64,000 bases of DNA, taken from contig JAGBHT010000007.1 of the NCBI GenBank assembly GCA_017935365.1, positions 31,192-95,191 of the forward strand, in the 5' to 3' direction. Both the position numbers and the translations under genes were made by a program. Source of the stretch: Ruminiclostridium sp. GTDB taxonomy: Bacteria > Bacillota > Clostridia > Oscillospirales > Ruminococcaceae. Below the pieces are notes generated by a model. The model made no database searches and was not told the origin of the DNA. It saw only the letters and a program-made list of their open reading frames with translations. Of the stretch, positions 1-8,811 are shown in pieces (position 1 is the stretch's first letter; each line of letters starts with the position of its first letter).

Positions 1-1
1 A

Positions 2-355
2 AGCTATGATGAAAACGGCACGGAGCTTTCGGGCGGTCAGCAACAGAAAACTGCGATCTGCCGTGCTTTATACCGCGACAGCCCGATAGTAATTCTTGAC
101 GAGCCTACAGCGGCGCTCGACCCTGTAGCCGAATACGAGATATACAAGCACTTCAATGAGCTTGTAGGCGGAAAGACAGCTATCTACATATCCCACAGAC
201 TGTCAAGCTGTAAGTTCTGCGATGAAATCGCTGTATTTGCCGATGATACAATAAAGGAATACGGCACGCACGATGAGCTTGTGAAAATCGAAAACGGTAT
301 TTATTCCGAAATGTACAACGCTCAGGCACAGTATTATGTAGAGAACGCATCGTAA
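2..355 (+). CDS. ABC transporter ATP-binding protein, C-terminal part (5' end outside window)
   Basis: The frame opened at base 2 gives the last 117 residues of an ABC ATPase; its start lies before the window. It carries the signature motif LSGGQQQK, Walker B with D-loop (VILDEPTAALDP) and the switch histidine (ISHRLSSC), followed by the usual GTHDEL segment. This arrangement is common in exporter-type proteins where the ATPase is fused to a membrane domain, but that part is not visible, so substrate and direction cannot be stated. It ends at TAA 353-355, just before a hairpin terminator that it shares with the convergent feoB. Confidence 0.9.
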   Translation, partial: SYDENGTELSGGQQQKTAICRALYRDSPIVILDEPTAALDPVAEYEIYKHFNELVGGKTAIYISHRLSSCKFCDEIAVFADDTIKEYGTHDELVKIENGIYSEMYNAQAQYYVENAS

Positions 356-370
356 AAAGCATATAAGAAA

Positions 371-405
371 TACCCGCACGGTGAGGCTAAATTACCGTGT
401 GGGTA
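371..405. terminator. Bidirectional intrinsic terminator
   Basis: Inverted repeat TACCCGCACGGT / ACCGTGTGGGTA (one G-T pair) followed on the plus strand by a T-rich stretch (TTCTGTTATTATTCT). It lies between the ABC gene (plus) and the end of feoB (minus). Confidence 0.75.
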
Positions 406-418
406 TTCTGTTATTATT

Positions 419-2491
419 CTATGCTATACCGAGCAAGGTGCATAACCCGTTTACTGCCATACAAAGCGCTATTCCGATAACTGTCGGCACAGCAAAGCTG
501 ATTGCAGTCCATTTAATGCTCTTTGTTTCCTTGTATACCGTAAGACATGATGTCGAGCAAGGGAAGTGGAACAGCACAAATATTATCATACATACAGCCG
601 TTACTGTGGTCCAGCCGTTTGATACAAATAAATCTTTCAGTGCGGAAAGCTCCGATATTTCGGTAAGTGCTGTACCCTCGGAGTACGCCATTATGACAAT
701 AGGTATAACTATCTCGTTTGCGGGAAATCCGAGTATAAACGCAAACAGGATAACACCGTCAAGCCCCATCAGTCTGCCCAACGGGTCAAGAAAAGCGGTG
801 CAGTGTCCGAGTAGTGATATATCGCCGACAGTTACGTTAGCCATTATCCATATTATAAGTCCCGCAGGTGCCGCAATGAGCACAGCTCTTCCGAGTACAA
901 ACAATGTTCTGTCAAGGAATGCCCTTACCAGTACTTTCCCAAATTGTGGGGTACGGTACGGCGGAAGTTCGAGAGTAAAAGACGACGGAATACCTTTGAG
1001 CAGTGTTTTTGATAAGAACCTTGAAACAAGCATTACAGCGGCAATAGCGGCGGCGATGACAACGCACAGCCACAATGCCGCAATAAATCCCGAACCTGCA
1101 ACAGCAGGTATTCCTATTGCAAACATAGTGATAATGCTTATAATGGTCGGGAATTTTCCGTTGCATGGCATAAGCGACGATGTAATTATCGCCATAAGAC
1201 GTTCACGTTTGCTGTCGATAATTCTTGCACCGGTAATTCCGCAGGCGTTACAGCCGAGGCTCATACAAAGGCACAGCGCCTGTTTGCCGCACGCTCCCGC
1301 CTTTTTGAACGATTTATCCAGATTGAAAGCTATTCTCGGAAGTATTCCGTAATCTTCAAGAATAGTAAACAGCGGAAAGAATATTGCCATTGGCGGAAGC
1401 ATTACTGCTACCACCCACGCCAGCACCCTGAACACGCCTTCGGTCAGAATACTGTTGACGACCGGCGGCGTTCCGACAGCCGAAAGTCCGTCACGAAGCA
1501 ACGATTCAAGCTTTCCGAAAAGCTCCGAGAGCAGGGAAGAGGGGTAGTTTGCACCCGCTATCGTTATCCACAGTATCGCAAGCAGCATAAGAAGCATTAT
1601 CGGTATTCCCGTTAGTTTGCCTGTAAGTATGCGGTCGATCTTCCTGTCACGGATAAATTTCTTATCTGTCGATTTGCGGACGCATTCAGCCGCTATCCCC
1701 TCTGCCGTTATGAATATACATGATACAGTTTCGTCTGCAAACGGTTTATCGGTCTGCAATATAAGTTCCTCAGCCCTTTGCAGTAAAGGTTCATATTTCT
1801 CTGAGCATATCCCATATTTACTGCAAAGACTTTTTTTCATATCATCATCGTTTTGCAGTAATCTCAGGCAGATAAACCGCTGTTTTCTTGTGTCATCGGT
1901 AATGCCGTTTGCAAGCAGCATCAGCTCCGATATTGCGCTTTCTGTTCTTTTTGTGTAAATCATCGGATTCGGAGCACGGCAGTTTTCGCCCGATGCAGTC
2001 TTTTCAATCGCAGAAAGCAGTTTATCAAGCCCTTTTTTACTGCGTGCCGAGGTTGCGACAACCTCTGTCCCGAGTATATCTGACAGCTTTTGTATATCTA
2101 CGCCTATGTTTTTCTTTGCCGCTTCGTCTATCATATTCACGCAAATTACCACTCGGTCCGTTATCTCGGTTATCTGCAATACAAGGTTGAGATTTCGCTC
2201 AAGGCAGGAGGCATCGCAGACTACTACAGTGACATCGGGTTTTGCAAAACAGATATGATCCCGTGCTATAACTTCTTCTGCCGAATGCGCACACAATGAG
2301 TATGTGCCGGGAAGATCGGTTATCTCATACAGATCATTATGATATATATAGCTTCCGACAGCGTTGCCTACTGTTTTTCCTACCCAGTTTCCTGTGTGCT
2401 GTTTCAGCCCTGTCAATGCGTTGAACACGGTACTCTTACCGACATTCGGATTGCCAGCGAGAGCAATAGTGTATTCTCTGTCGTATTTCAT
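419..2491 (-). CDS. feoB: Ferrous iron transport protein B (FeoB)
   Basis: Fe(II) transporter of the inner membrane with an N-terminal GTPase. Visible motifs: G1 GNPNVGKST (residues 13-21), G3 DLPG (59-62), G4 NMID, then a C-terminal region from about residue 285 with repeated hydrophobic segments and the Gate-type motif GCNACGITGARII. The length, 690 residues, is somewhat short for the family. An in-frame GTG lies nine bases upstream, but ATG 2491 has AGGTG six bases before it and is preferred. There is no feoA or feoC beside it. A good promoter (TTAACA-N17-TATAAT) directly upstream suggests transcription independent of the kinase gene. Confidence 0.93.
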   Translation of the reverse strand: MKYDREYTIALAGNPNVGKSTVFNALTGLKQHTGNWVGKTVGNAVGSYIYHNDLYEITDLPGTYSLCAHSAEEVIARDHICFAKPDVTVVVCDASCLERNLNLVLQITEITDRVVICVNMIDEAAKKNIGVDIQKLSDILGTEVVATSARSKKGLDKLLSAIEKTASGENCRAPNPMIYTKRTESAISELMLLANGITDDTRKQRFICLRLLQNDDDMKKSLCSKYGICSEKYEPLLQRAEELILQTDKPFADETVSCIFITAEGIAAECVRKSTDKKFIRDRKIDRILTGKLTGIPIMLLMLLAILWITIAGANYPSSLLSELFGKLESLLRDGLSAVGTPPVVNSILTEGVFRVLAWVVAVMLPPMAIFFPLFTILEDYGILPRIAFNLDKSFKKAGACGKQALCLCMSLGCNACGITGARIIDSKRERLMAIITSSLMPCNGKFPTIISIITMFAIGIPAVAGSGFIAALWLCVVIAAAIAAVMLVSRFLSKTLLKGIPSSFTLELPPYRTPQFGKVLVRAFLDRTLFVLGRAVLIAAPAGLIIWIMANVTVGDISLLGHCTAFLDPLGRLMGLDGVILFAFILGFPANEIVIPIVIMAYSEGTALTEISELSALKDLFVSNGWTTVTAVCMIIFVLFHFPCSTSCLTVYKETKSIKWTAISFAVPTVIGIALCMAVNGLCTLLGIA

Positions 2492-2519
2492 ATTTTTCAC
2501 CTTTCAGCTAATGTAATAC

Positions 2520-2548
2520 ATTATATGAAAATGCGACAGAAATGTTAA
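2520..2548 (-). promoter_or_regulatory. feoB promoter
   Basis: On the minus strand TTAACA (2543-2548), 17 bp, TATAAT (2520-2525). I see no clear Fur-box palindrome in the 77 bp between the genes. Confidence 0.6.
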
Positions 2549-2568
2549 GAATGCAGCGGTATCGTTTC

Positions 2569-5400
2569 TCAGGCGGAAATAACTCCCGTCAGTGTTTCTA
2601 TAAGCTGTTTTATATGTACGGGCTTTGTAAGGAATGCGTTCATACCGCACGCTGTGGCTCTGTCCCTGTCTTCACTGAACACGTTTGCCGTCATTGCGAT
2701 AATAGGTATATGCGACATACGGTCGTTTTTCAGATTTCTTATTGCACGCGAACAGTCATATCCGTCCATTACAGGCATCTGTATATCCATAAGTACGCAG
2801 TCGTAATAATCATCTTTGTGCGACTTTATCATTTCAAGGGCTGTCGCACCGTTTCCGGCGGTTTCTATATTCAGCCCGTAAGGTGCCAGCATAGCAGTTA
2901 CTATCCGACAGTTTACCTTTACGTCTTCGACAAGCAGTATACGCTTTCCGCCGAGTATTTTGATTGCCTCGGCTTTTGCATTTTGTCCTGAGATATCCCT
3001 GCAGAACGACATAATAATTTTTCTGAGTTCGTATGTAAGTACAGGTGCAGTGCATATTGAACTGATATATGGCGGCATATTCTGAATTGCATTGTCGGCG
3101 TATGTTTTCTGCAAAATTACACAAATGTGGCTTTTACGTTCACTGTCATCGGCGGAATATTTTTCCGCGGTATCCGGACTTACTAAGAAAATATCGTATT
3201 TTCTGCCTGTCACGCTTGCAGTATCATATTTTACTCCGAGCTTTTCAAGGGCGGCAATTGTCTGACAGGCAATGTCGGCGGTGCTTATATCCACCAGTGC
3301 ATAAATATGCGACAATCTGTGGTCGCTGTATGAAGCGGAAATACGGAACGGAAGATGAACTATAAATTCCGTGCCCTCTCCCTGTTTTGTATTTACTGTG
3401 ATAGTACCGCCTGCGGCATCAACAATGTTCTTTGTTATCGGCATTCCAAGTCCCGTACCCTGAATATTGCCGTTGACTTTTCTTTCCCGCTCGAAAGGCT
3501 CAAATATCTTACTGATAAATTCTTCACTCATACCTATTCCGTTGTCCCTGACACGTATCTCATATACCGGAATATTGTCCGCTTTTCCTGCGATCTCATT
3601 GACAATGAGCGATATATCGCCGCCTTCTTGCGTAAATTTTACAGCGTTTGAAAGCAGATTTGTGAATAGCTGTTCAAGTCTGCTTCTGTCACAGCGGACT
3701 GTTTCGTGAATGACACCGTTCATAGATATTGTAAGTTTCTGGCGTTTTTCAGCCGCCTGACATTCCATTACAGTTCTGATATCATACAGCACTTCGGATA
3801 TATCCACATCTGTGATATTAAAAGTAAGCTTTCCGCTTTCAATAAGGCTCATATCCAGTATGTCACTGATAAGTCCGAGAAGATGATTGCCGGATATCAG
3901 TATTTTTGAAAGATAATCCTTTGTAATTTCGGTATTTCCTTCTTCATTGCAGGCAAGCTGTGCAAAACTGATAATCGCACTGAGCGGCGTGCGGATATCG
4001 TGCGACATATTCGACAGAAAAGTGCTTTTCGCCATACTTGCACGTTCTGCTTCACTCACGGCGTCTTTCAGCGCCTTGTTTATCTTGCGTTCTTTAGTAC
4101 GGTCGGAAAGGGCGAGTATATATTTTTCCTGTCCGCTTATTGTACGGCATAATGCCGTAGTATGGAACCATTTGCGTTCGCCGCTTTTCTGATGTTTATA
4201 TATACTGTCCCATTCGACTCTTTCGTCTTTTGTCATACCGGCAAATCTTTTGCTGATTTCAATTTGGTTTTTGCTTTCGATTGCATTTTCAATAACCTTG
4301 ACATCTCGCATTGCTTCATCACGGGAAATACCAAGCAGTTGCTCGATATTAGGGCTCACATAACCGACATTAAATGTGTCCTTGTCAACCATCAGGAAAA
4401 TATCATCGACATTGTTAGAAAGCACCGAGAACAGCTCTTCACGGTATTTGATTTCGGTATCCTTAAGGCGTATGCTTACATAATTCTTGCGGATAAGATA
4501 GAGTATAGAAAGAAAGCTTATAAACGCAACAAAACTGACGCAAGCTGTTATTGTAACCGTCTGAAGTTTATTCAGGTTTTCGTTTACTATTTCCGATGGA
4601 ACTATGCCGATAAGTATCCAGTCCTTGAAGCCGATCTGTTCATATGCTATATAGTGCATAACACCGTTTATCATAAGTGCGTCAACGCCGGAATCGTTAT
4701 AGCAGATATCGGTACGGTATTGTCTGACAGCATTCTCGTCAAGAGGTGACTTTTCAGTCAGTAAGCGCCAGAAGTTATCAATTTCATCGCCGTGTTCGCC
4801 TTTGTTGTTGACAACGACCCTTCCGTCGGGATATATAACATAGTTGACTGCCTGTCCGCCGAATGTCTGGGCGCTAAGCAACGAAATAATGTCCTTGTTA
4901 TTAAAGCTGATAGCTATTGCGGAATAAGAAAAGTCCATATATTTCCCCTGTGGACAGGGTATAGCAAACACTACAAGTTCTGAGCGGTCAATAAGCGCAG
5001 TATCCGATACAACATTTTCTTTGTCATTCATCAGCTTTTTCATATTCCTGCCAAGATCCATATTGCCTTTATTGCCGTCAATGGTGCAATAACTTCCGCT
5101 TTCCGAAAGAAAATAGAAGTCGGTGAAAGCGCTTGTTTCCCTTATGTTATAGATATATTCCCTTATATTTTCATCGCTGCCTGCGTCATTGAAATAAGGT
5201 ATCCACATCTTCATAGCGCTCCAGTTATCCGTAAGCAGATTACTGAGCGACTTTCCTACCTGTGAATATATCTCGGTAAGATGAGTTGCACTTTCTATAA
5301 AAATCATCTTCGATACATACGAATAATATGCATTGCCGAACAGAAATGTTGTTATAATCGTCAGCAGAATTACAATAGCAACACCTTTTTTGTTTTCCAT
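2569..5400 (-). CDS. Hybrid sensor histidine kinase (extracellular sensor, PAS, HisKA, HATPase, receiver)
   Basis: A 943-residue membrane kinase. Transmembrane segment 1 is at about 7-27 and segment 2 at about 281-303, with a ~250-residue extracellular sensor between them that resembles a Cache domain. A PAS domain follows (about 320-430). The dimerisation helix has the phosphoacceptor His467 (SNMSHDIRTPLSA). The ATPase domain shows N-box LLSNAVKFT (about 582-590), DNGIG (619-623) and GTGLGM. Residues about 695-800 look like a degenerate receiver without a clear acceptor Asp. A normal C-terminal receiver has acceptor Asp872 (VLMDIQMPVMDG) and the conserved TKP. There is no separate response regulator next to it, so its output partner is unknown. 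Confidence 0.9.
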   Translation of the reverse strand: MENKKGVAIVILLTIITTFLFGNAYYSYVSKMIFIESATHLTEIYSQVGKSLSNLLTDNWSAMKMWIPYFNDAGSDENIREYIYNIRETSAFTDFYFLSESGSYCTIDGNKGNMDLGRNMKKLMNDKENVVSDTALIDRSELVVFAIPCPQGKYMDFSYSAIAISFNNKDIISLLSAQTFGGQAVNYVIYPDGRVVVNNKGEHGDEIDNFWRLLTEKSPLDENAVRQYRTDICYNDSGVDALMINGVMHYIAYEQIGFKDWILIGIVPSEIVNENLNKLQTVTITACVSFVAFISFLSILYLIRKNYVSIRLKDTEIKYREELFSVLSNNVDDIFLMVDKDTFNVGYVSPNIEQLLGISRDEAMRDVKVIENAIESKNQIEISKRFAGMTKDERVEWDSIYKHQKSGERKWFHTTALCRTISGQEKYILALSDRTKERKINKALKDAVSEAERASMAKSTFLSNMSHDIRTPLSAIISFAQLACNEEGNTEITKDYLSKILISGNHLLGLISDILDMSLIESGKLTFNITDVDISEVLYDIRTVMECQAAEKRQKLTISMNGVIHETVRCDRSRLEQLFTNLLSNAVKFTQEGGDISLIVNEIAGKADNIPVYEIRVRDNGIGMSEEFISKIFEPFERERKVNGNIQGTGLGMPITKNIVDAAGGTITVNTKQGEGTEFIVHLPFRISASYSDHRLSHIYALVDISTADIACQTIAALEKLGVKYDTASVTGRKYDIFLVSPDTAEKYSADDSERKSHICVILQKTYADNAIQNMPPYISSICTAPVLTYELRKIIMSFCRDISGQNAKAEAIKILGGKRILLVEDVKVNCRIVTAMLAPYGLNIETAGNGATALEMIKSHKDDYYDCVLMDIQMPVMDGYDCSRAIRNLKNDRMSHIPIIAMTANVFSEDRDRATACGMNAFLTKPVHIKQLIETLTGVISA

Positions 5401-5473
5401 TATGTTTCCTCATTATTATAAATATAACGTTTTATCGGTATTCCGATATAACTATTTACATATATTACATATT

Positions 5474-5503
5474 ATTTTACCACATTTAAGCGTGAATTGT
5501 CAA
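5474..5503 (-). promoter_or_regulatory. Promoter of the hybrid histidine kinase
   Basis: TTGACA (5498-5503), 18 bp, TAAAAT (5474-5479) on the minus strand, about 75 bp before the kinase ATG. Confidence 0.65.
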
Positions 5504-5742
5504 TAAATTGAAGCGTAATAAACGATATTGACCGCATTTGAATACTTTTTTTAAGGAATGGAGGCACGTTAAATTGTATATTATCATTTTAAATATGATA
5601 ATTATTCGCTTTTCTAATTTGATTTACTGAGATAAAATGATATCTGTTGTCGAAATCTGACTTTTTAAAATTGTTAAAAGGAGAACCTGAGTGATTTAAA
5701 ATATGTGTTTCCAAGCTTTTGTTCATAAAAAGGCAAAAATAT

Positions 5743-5771
5743 GACCTTTATGCTCAATTTGCATAAAGGTC
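5743..5771 (-). terminator. Terminator of the HD-GYP gene
   Basis: Perfect 11-bp inverted repeat GACCTTTATGC / GCATAAAGGTC, loop of seven bases, followed on the minus strand by ATATTTTTGCCTTTTT. Confidence 0.85.
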
Positions 5772-5777
5772 GTTGTT

Positions 5778-6995
5778 TTACTGTAATTCATGCACTGCCG
5801 TTATATTATCGCGGATATTGAGAAAAGATTTGACTAAAACGGGGTCAAAATGCATGCCGCTTCCTTCTTCTATTATAGAAAAGCACTTTTCGAGCGGCAT
5901 AGCTTCACGGTAACAGCGCTTTTCCGATACGGCGTCAAATACATCTGCCACTGCCATTATTCTGGCAGACAGCGGAATACCTGTTTCCATAAGACCCATA
6001 GGGTAACCTTTACCGTTCCATTTTTCGTGGTGGTACATGGCAACGTCATAAGCCATATCAGTATAGCTTGCGTCGGCAACATCCCTGAATGTTTCGCGGA
6101 TTATATCGCCGCCCTTTTTGCTGTGGGTCTTCATTATATCAAATTCTTCATCGGTAAGCTTACCGGGTTTGCGCAGAATACTGTCGGGGATCGCAATTTT
6201 TCCTATGTCGTGAAGAGGAGCAACCATTGAGAGCGTGCGGATAAATTCCTCGTTTATCTCTTCTTTGTAAATGCCCTCTTTCAGCAGTTCTTCCGCCAGC
6301 AGTTTTACATATATGCTTGTACGCTTTATATGACCGCCGGTGTTAGCGTCACGGCTTTCAACAAGTGTCGCAAAGCTGTATATCATACTCTGATTGTAGC
6401 CGGAAAGCTGGTCGTAACGTTCAAGATCGTCCTGCATAAGCCCGGATGTTCTGTCGGTCAGATATTTCAGCAGGCAGGCAAAGCTGATAAGCGTTATAAG
6501 CCGTGGAACAATGCTGAATACTATGAGCTTGTCGAGGGTCGGGAAGTTCTTGTCGGGTCGCCATTGCAAGAAATATCCGAGCAACTGTCCGACAACAGTA
6601 ACGGCTATTGTCAGATATACCGAATAGTTAGTCAGCCTGCGTGAAAAATACACTCCCGCAAGTGCTATAGGATAGGCATAGATAAGTACAACGTGATATG
6701 TAAGCGTTGTTGATACAATCAGTATGAACAGCGCCGCAAATGATACATAGATATATTTCAGATATTTTGATGAGGTCGGAACAAGCTTGTTTATAAGCAT
6801 TGGTGAAAGGAGCAGAACACTGCTCGAAACATAAGCAAGTATCATTGCAGGCTGATATATCACAAAAACGCCCAGTACGTTCAGTAAAAACACTACTGTG
6901 AACAGCAAAAATGTAATAAAGAATATCTTTGCTACTACTATATTTGCGTCTTTCTCGTTACGCTTGATGATTTTTCCGGATAAAGTTTTATTCAT
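5778..6995 (-). CDS. Membrane-anchored HD-GYP domain protein, probable cyclic di-GMP phosphodiesterase
   Basis: 405 residues. The N-terminal ~185 residues hold about six hydrophobic segments with no recognised ligand-binding motif. The C-terminal half is an HD-GYP domain: HD at 262-263 (APLHDIGKIAIPD), HHEKWNGKGYP (322-332, GYP at 330-332) and IPLSARIMAVADVFDAV. These are the metal ligands and signature of enzymes that hydrolyse cyclic di-GMP to GMP. It would oppose the GGDEF protein at 48.5 kb, although the two are not linked. Start ATG 6995 has GGGGAG upstream. It stands alone, with its own promoter and terminator. Confidence 0.88.
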   Translation of the reverse strand: MNKTLSGKIIKRNEKDANIVVAKIFFITFLLFTVVFLLNVLGVFVIYQPAMILAYVSSSVLLLSPMLINKLVPTSSKYLKYIYVSFAALFILIVSTTLTYHVVLIYAYPIALAGVYFSRRLTNYSVYLTIAVTVVGQLLGYFLQWRPDKNFPTLDKLIVFSIVPRLITLISFACLLKYLTDRTSGLMQDDLERYDQLSGYNQSMIYSFATLVESRDANTGGHIKRTSIYVKLLAEELLKEGIYKEEINEEFIRTLSMVAPLHDIGKIAIPDSILRKPGKLTDEEFDIMKTHSKKGGDIIRETFRDVADASYTDMAYDVAMYHHEKWNGKGYPMGLMETGIPLSARIMAVADVFDAVSEKRCYREAMPLEKCFSIIEEGSGMHFDPVLVKSFLNIRDNITAVHELQ

Positions 6996-7025
6996 AATTT
7001 TCTCCCCATAAGCTTGCTATGATAT

Positions 7026-7054
7026 ATTGTACCGCTATTTGTCAGATTTGTCAA
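7026..7054 (-). promoter_or_regulatory. Promoter of the HD-GYP gene
   Basis: TTGACA (7049-7054), 17 bp, TACAAT (7026-7031) on the minus strand, about 30 bp before the start codon. Confidence 0.8.
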
Positions 7055-7134
7055 TTGCAATAGAGTAATCCGGAAACTGTACAAGCTGACGTTTTTGTGT
7101 TATACTGTTGTTATTAAATCTGACGGAGAGCTAT

Positions 7135-7824
7135 ATGAAAGTTATTTTTATAGACATCGATAACACACTGCTGAGCTTCAGTGAGTATGTAAAGCATACA
7201 ATGCAGACGGGATTTGAACATTTCGGATTGATGCGTTATGAGCCGTATATGTATGATATTTTTACCGAGGAAAACAACAAGCTATGGCACAGAATAGAGC
7301 AGGGAACGCTTGTATTTTCGGAGCTTGAAAAGGTAAGGTGGAACATTATATTCGCAAGGCTTGGGATCGGTTTTGACGGTACGGTGTTTGAAAAGTATTT
7401 CAGGCGTGCGCTTTACGACAGCGCTATTCCTATGCCGTATGCCGATGAAATGTTACGCTATCTGAGTGGTAAATATACACTTTGTGCGGCGAGCAACGGA
7501 CCGTATGAACAACAGGTCCATAGGCTTGAAGTTGCAGGAATGAAGCGGTATTTCGACTATATATTCATATCCGAAAAACTCGGAGCATCCAAGCCGTCGG
7601 AAGAGTTCTTCAAGCGTGCGTTCGCAGAGCTCAACAGTGGCAGAGAAGAAGTTATAATGCCGGCTGATACGATTATTATAGGCGATTCGCTTACTTCTGA
7701 TATTGATGGCGGTAGAAATTACGGAATGAAAACGTGTTTTTACAATGTTGGCGGCGTTCAGAGTGATAGTATCAAGGCGGATTATGTTATAGACGAGCTG
7801 AACGAGGTTGAGGGGATATTGTAG
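7135..7824 (+). CDS. HAD-superfamily hydrolase, YjjG-like (putative nucleoside 5'-phosphatase)
   Basis: 229 residues. The N-terminus has the HAD nucleophile motif DIDNT (Asp7 and Asp9), then CAASNGP (motif II Ser/Thr), the motif III lysine in KLGASKPSEEFF and the acidic motif GDSLTSDIDGGRNYG. The long cap and the SKPSEEFFKRA segment resemble YjjG/YfnB-type pyrimidine 5'-nucleotidases; the substrate is inferred, not shown. A longer frame begins at 7108, but ATG 7135 with GGAGAG just upstream fits the family N-terminus. A TATACT box at 7101-7106 may be its -10; no good -35 is visible. Confidence 0.82.
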   Translation: MKVIFIDIDNTLLSFSEYVKHTMQTGFEHFGLMRYEPYMYDIFTEENNKLWHRIEQGTLVFSELEKVRWNIIFARLGIGFDGTVFEKYFRRALYDSAIPMPYADEMLRYLSGKYTLCAASNGPYEQQVHRLEVAGMKRYFDYIFISEKLGASKPSEEFFKRAFAELNSGREEVIMPADTIIIGDSLTSDIDGGRNYGMKTCFYNVGGVQSDSIKADYVIDELNEVEGIL

Positions 7825-7836
7825 CAGGAAGAATGC

Positions 7837-7867
7837 AATTGCGTAAAATTGAAATTATTGCGAAATT
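7837..7867. repeat. AT-rich inverted repeat, copy 1 of 3 (near the recombinase gene)
   Basis: Starts AATTGCGTAAAATT and ends TTGCGAAATT, 31 bp in all. It shares the pattern AATTkCGTAAAATT...CGAAATT with copies at 8780-8811 and 9916-9945. It lies just after the HAD gene stop codon and before the promoter of the 60-residue gene. Confidence 0.6.
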
Positions 7868-7922
7868 AAGATGAGTTCAGGTGTAATATGGCTGTAATGT
7901 TGATATGAAGATACAAAGCATA

Positions 7923-7951
7923 TTTACAAATTTTGACCAAAGTGCTATAAT
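7923..7951 (+). promoter_or_regulatory. Promoter of the 60-residue acidic protein
   Basis: TTTACA (7923-7928), 17 bp, TATAAT (7946-7951), 25 bp upstream of the ATG. Confidence 0.7.
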
Positions 7952-7975
7952 GGCTTTGAAAAGAGTGAAATAAGT

Positions 7976-8158
7976 ATGTGGGAAGGTAAATATGATGAAA
8001 AATTAAGCCAATTATATGATGAATACTATGAGCGTTTCGGGTGCTTGCCTGACACTTATGAAGAGATATATTACGATGATATGTCTTACGATGAATTTGT
8101 AGGGTATATAAATCAAGCGTTAGAGAAAAACGTTGAAATTGATGAAGTGATAGAATAA
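7976..8158 (+). CDS. Small acidic protein of unknown function (60 aa)
   Basis: Not recognised. It is 60 residues, strongly acidic and rich in Tyr, Asp and Glu (for example the stretch TYEEIYYDDMSYDEF), with no membrane segment and a single cysteine. Support for it being a real gene: a near-consensus promoter 25 bp upstream, an ATG with a weak purine-rich site (AAGAGTG), and a hairpin with a T run directly after the stop. It sits between copies 1 and 2 of the inverted repeat that flanks the recombinase, together with the phosphatase gene. The composition would suit a small protein-binding or DNA-mimic protein, but this is speculation. Confidence 0.6.
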   Translation: MWEGKYDEKLSQLYDEYYERFGCLPDTYEEIYYDDMSYDEFVGYINQALEKNVEIDEVIE

Positions 8159-8172
8159 TACAAGGTATCGTA

Positions 8173-8196
8173 AGCATCCTTTTAAGGACGCTTTTT
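8173..8196 (+). terminator. Terminator after the 60-residue gene
   Basis: AGCATCCTT / AAGGACGCT stem (one mismatch) followed by a TTTTT run. Confidence 0.65.
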
Positions 8197-8271
8197 CTTA
8201 CTGTAAAGATATAATAGTATAGTGCTGATACAGGCGATTTTTGCAAAAAATGCGTACATCGGGAGGTTTTT

Positions 8272-8727
8272 ATGATTCGCATACTCTTTGTCTGCCACGG
8301 CAACATCTGCCGTTCACCTATGGCAGAATTTGTAATGAAGGATATAGTCGCAAAGGCAGGTAAGTCCGATGAATTTTATATTGCATCATGTGCGACAAGT
8401 ACCGAGGAGATAGGAAACCCGGTGCATTACGGCACTAAAAGAAAGCTAGCAGAAGTCGGTATATCCTGTGACGGTAAAAGGGCAGTGCAACTGACAAAAT
8501 CCGATTATGACAAGTATGATTACATAATAGCTATGGACGAGATGAACGTAAGAAACATAATGCGGATCATAAAGAGCGACCCTGAGGGTAAAGTAAGTCT
8601 GCTGTTGTCACATGCAGGAATGAGTGGTAGTATAGCCGACCCGTGGTATACGGGAAACTTTGATGATACCTACAGAGATGTATTGCTGGGGTGTAAGTCG
8701 TTGTTAGGTGAGATCGTAAGTAAATAA
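8272..8727 (+). CDS. Low-molecular-weight protein-tyrosine phosphatase
   Basis: 151 residues, normal for the family. The P-loop CX5RS is at Cys8-Ser15 (CHGNICRS), and the general-acid Asp is in IADPWYTG (Asp123). It removes phosphate from protein tyrosines or small molecules in the cytoplasm through a cysteinyl-phosphate intermediate. Start ATG 8272 has GGGAGG seven bases upstream. It is monocistronic: a terminator precedes it and a strong one follows. Its partners cannot be inferred from the neighbours; no tyrosine kinase or exopolysaccharide cluster is nearby. Confidence 0.93.
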   Translation: MIRILFVCHGNICRSPMAEFVMKDIVAKAGKSDEFYIASCATSTEEIGNPVHYGTKRKLAEVGISCDGKRAVQLTKSDYDKYDYIIAMDEMNVRNIMRIIKSDPEGKVSLLLSHAGMSGSIADPWYTGNFDDTYRDVLLGCKSLLGEIVSK

Positions 8728-8734
8728 AACAGTA

Positions 8735-8764
8735 CCGCCGTGATAAATCCGATTATCACGGCGG
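8735..8764 (+). terminator. Terminator after the tyrosine phosphatase
   Basis: Perfect 12-bp stem CCGCCGTGATAA / TTATCACGGCGG with a six-base loop; a short T-rich stretch follows (TGTTCTTATAATT). Confidence 0.8.
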
Positions 8765-8779
8765 CTGTTCTTATAATTA

Positions 8780-8811
8780 TATTTCGTAAAATTAAAATTA
8801 TAAACGAAATT
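8780..8811. repeat. AT-rich inverted repeat, copy 2 of 3, overlapping the recombinase stop codon
   Basis: Arms TATTTCGTAAAATT and TATAAACGAAATT; 32 bp. The last two bases lie inside the TAA stop codon (8810-8812) of the recombinase gene on the minus strand. It is similar to copies at 7837 and 9916. Confidence 0.65.

Larger units (their letters stand above)
5401..5777. other. 377-bp AT-rich gap between HD-GYP gene and kinase gene
   Basis: No open frame with a start and ribosome-binding site. It holds the terminator of the HD-GYP gene at its right end and the kinase promoter at 5474-5503. A small inverted repeat TATCGG-TATT-CCGATA (5433-5448) lies in the kinase 5' UTR and could be an operator. 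The remaining ~230 bp is AT-rich and I see nothing in it. Confidence 0.5.

Noticed and set aside
381..1352. Long plus-strand open frame (323 codons) opposite feoB
   Set aside because: The minus frame is a full FeoB with all motifs; the plus frame has no ribosome site and its first codons fall in the terminator. It is a codon-bias shadow.
4162..4749. Plus-strand open frame (195 codons) inside the histidine kinase gene
   Set aside because: Shadow of the PAS/HAMP-like region of the kinase; no ribosome site or promoter.
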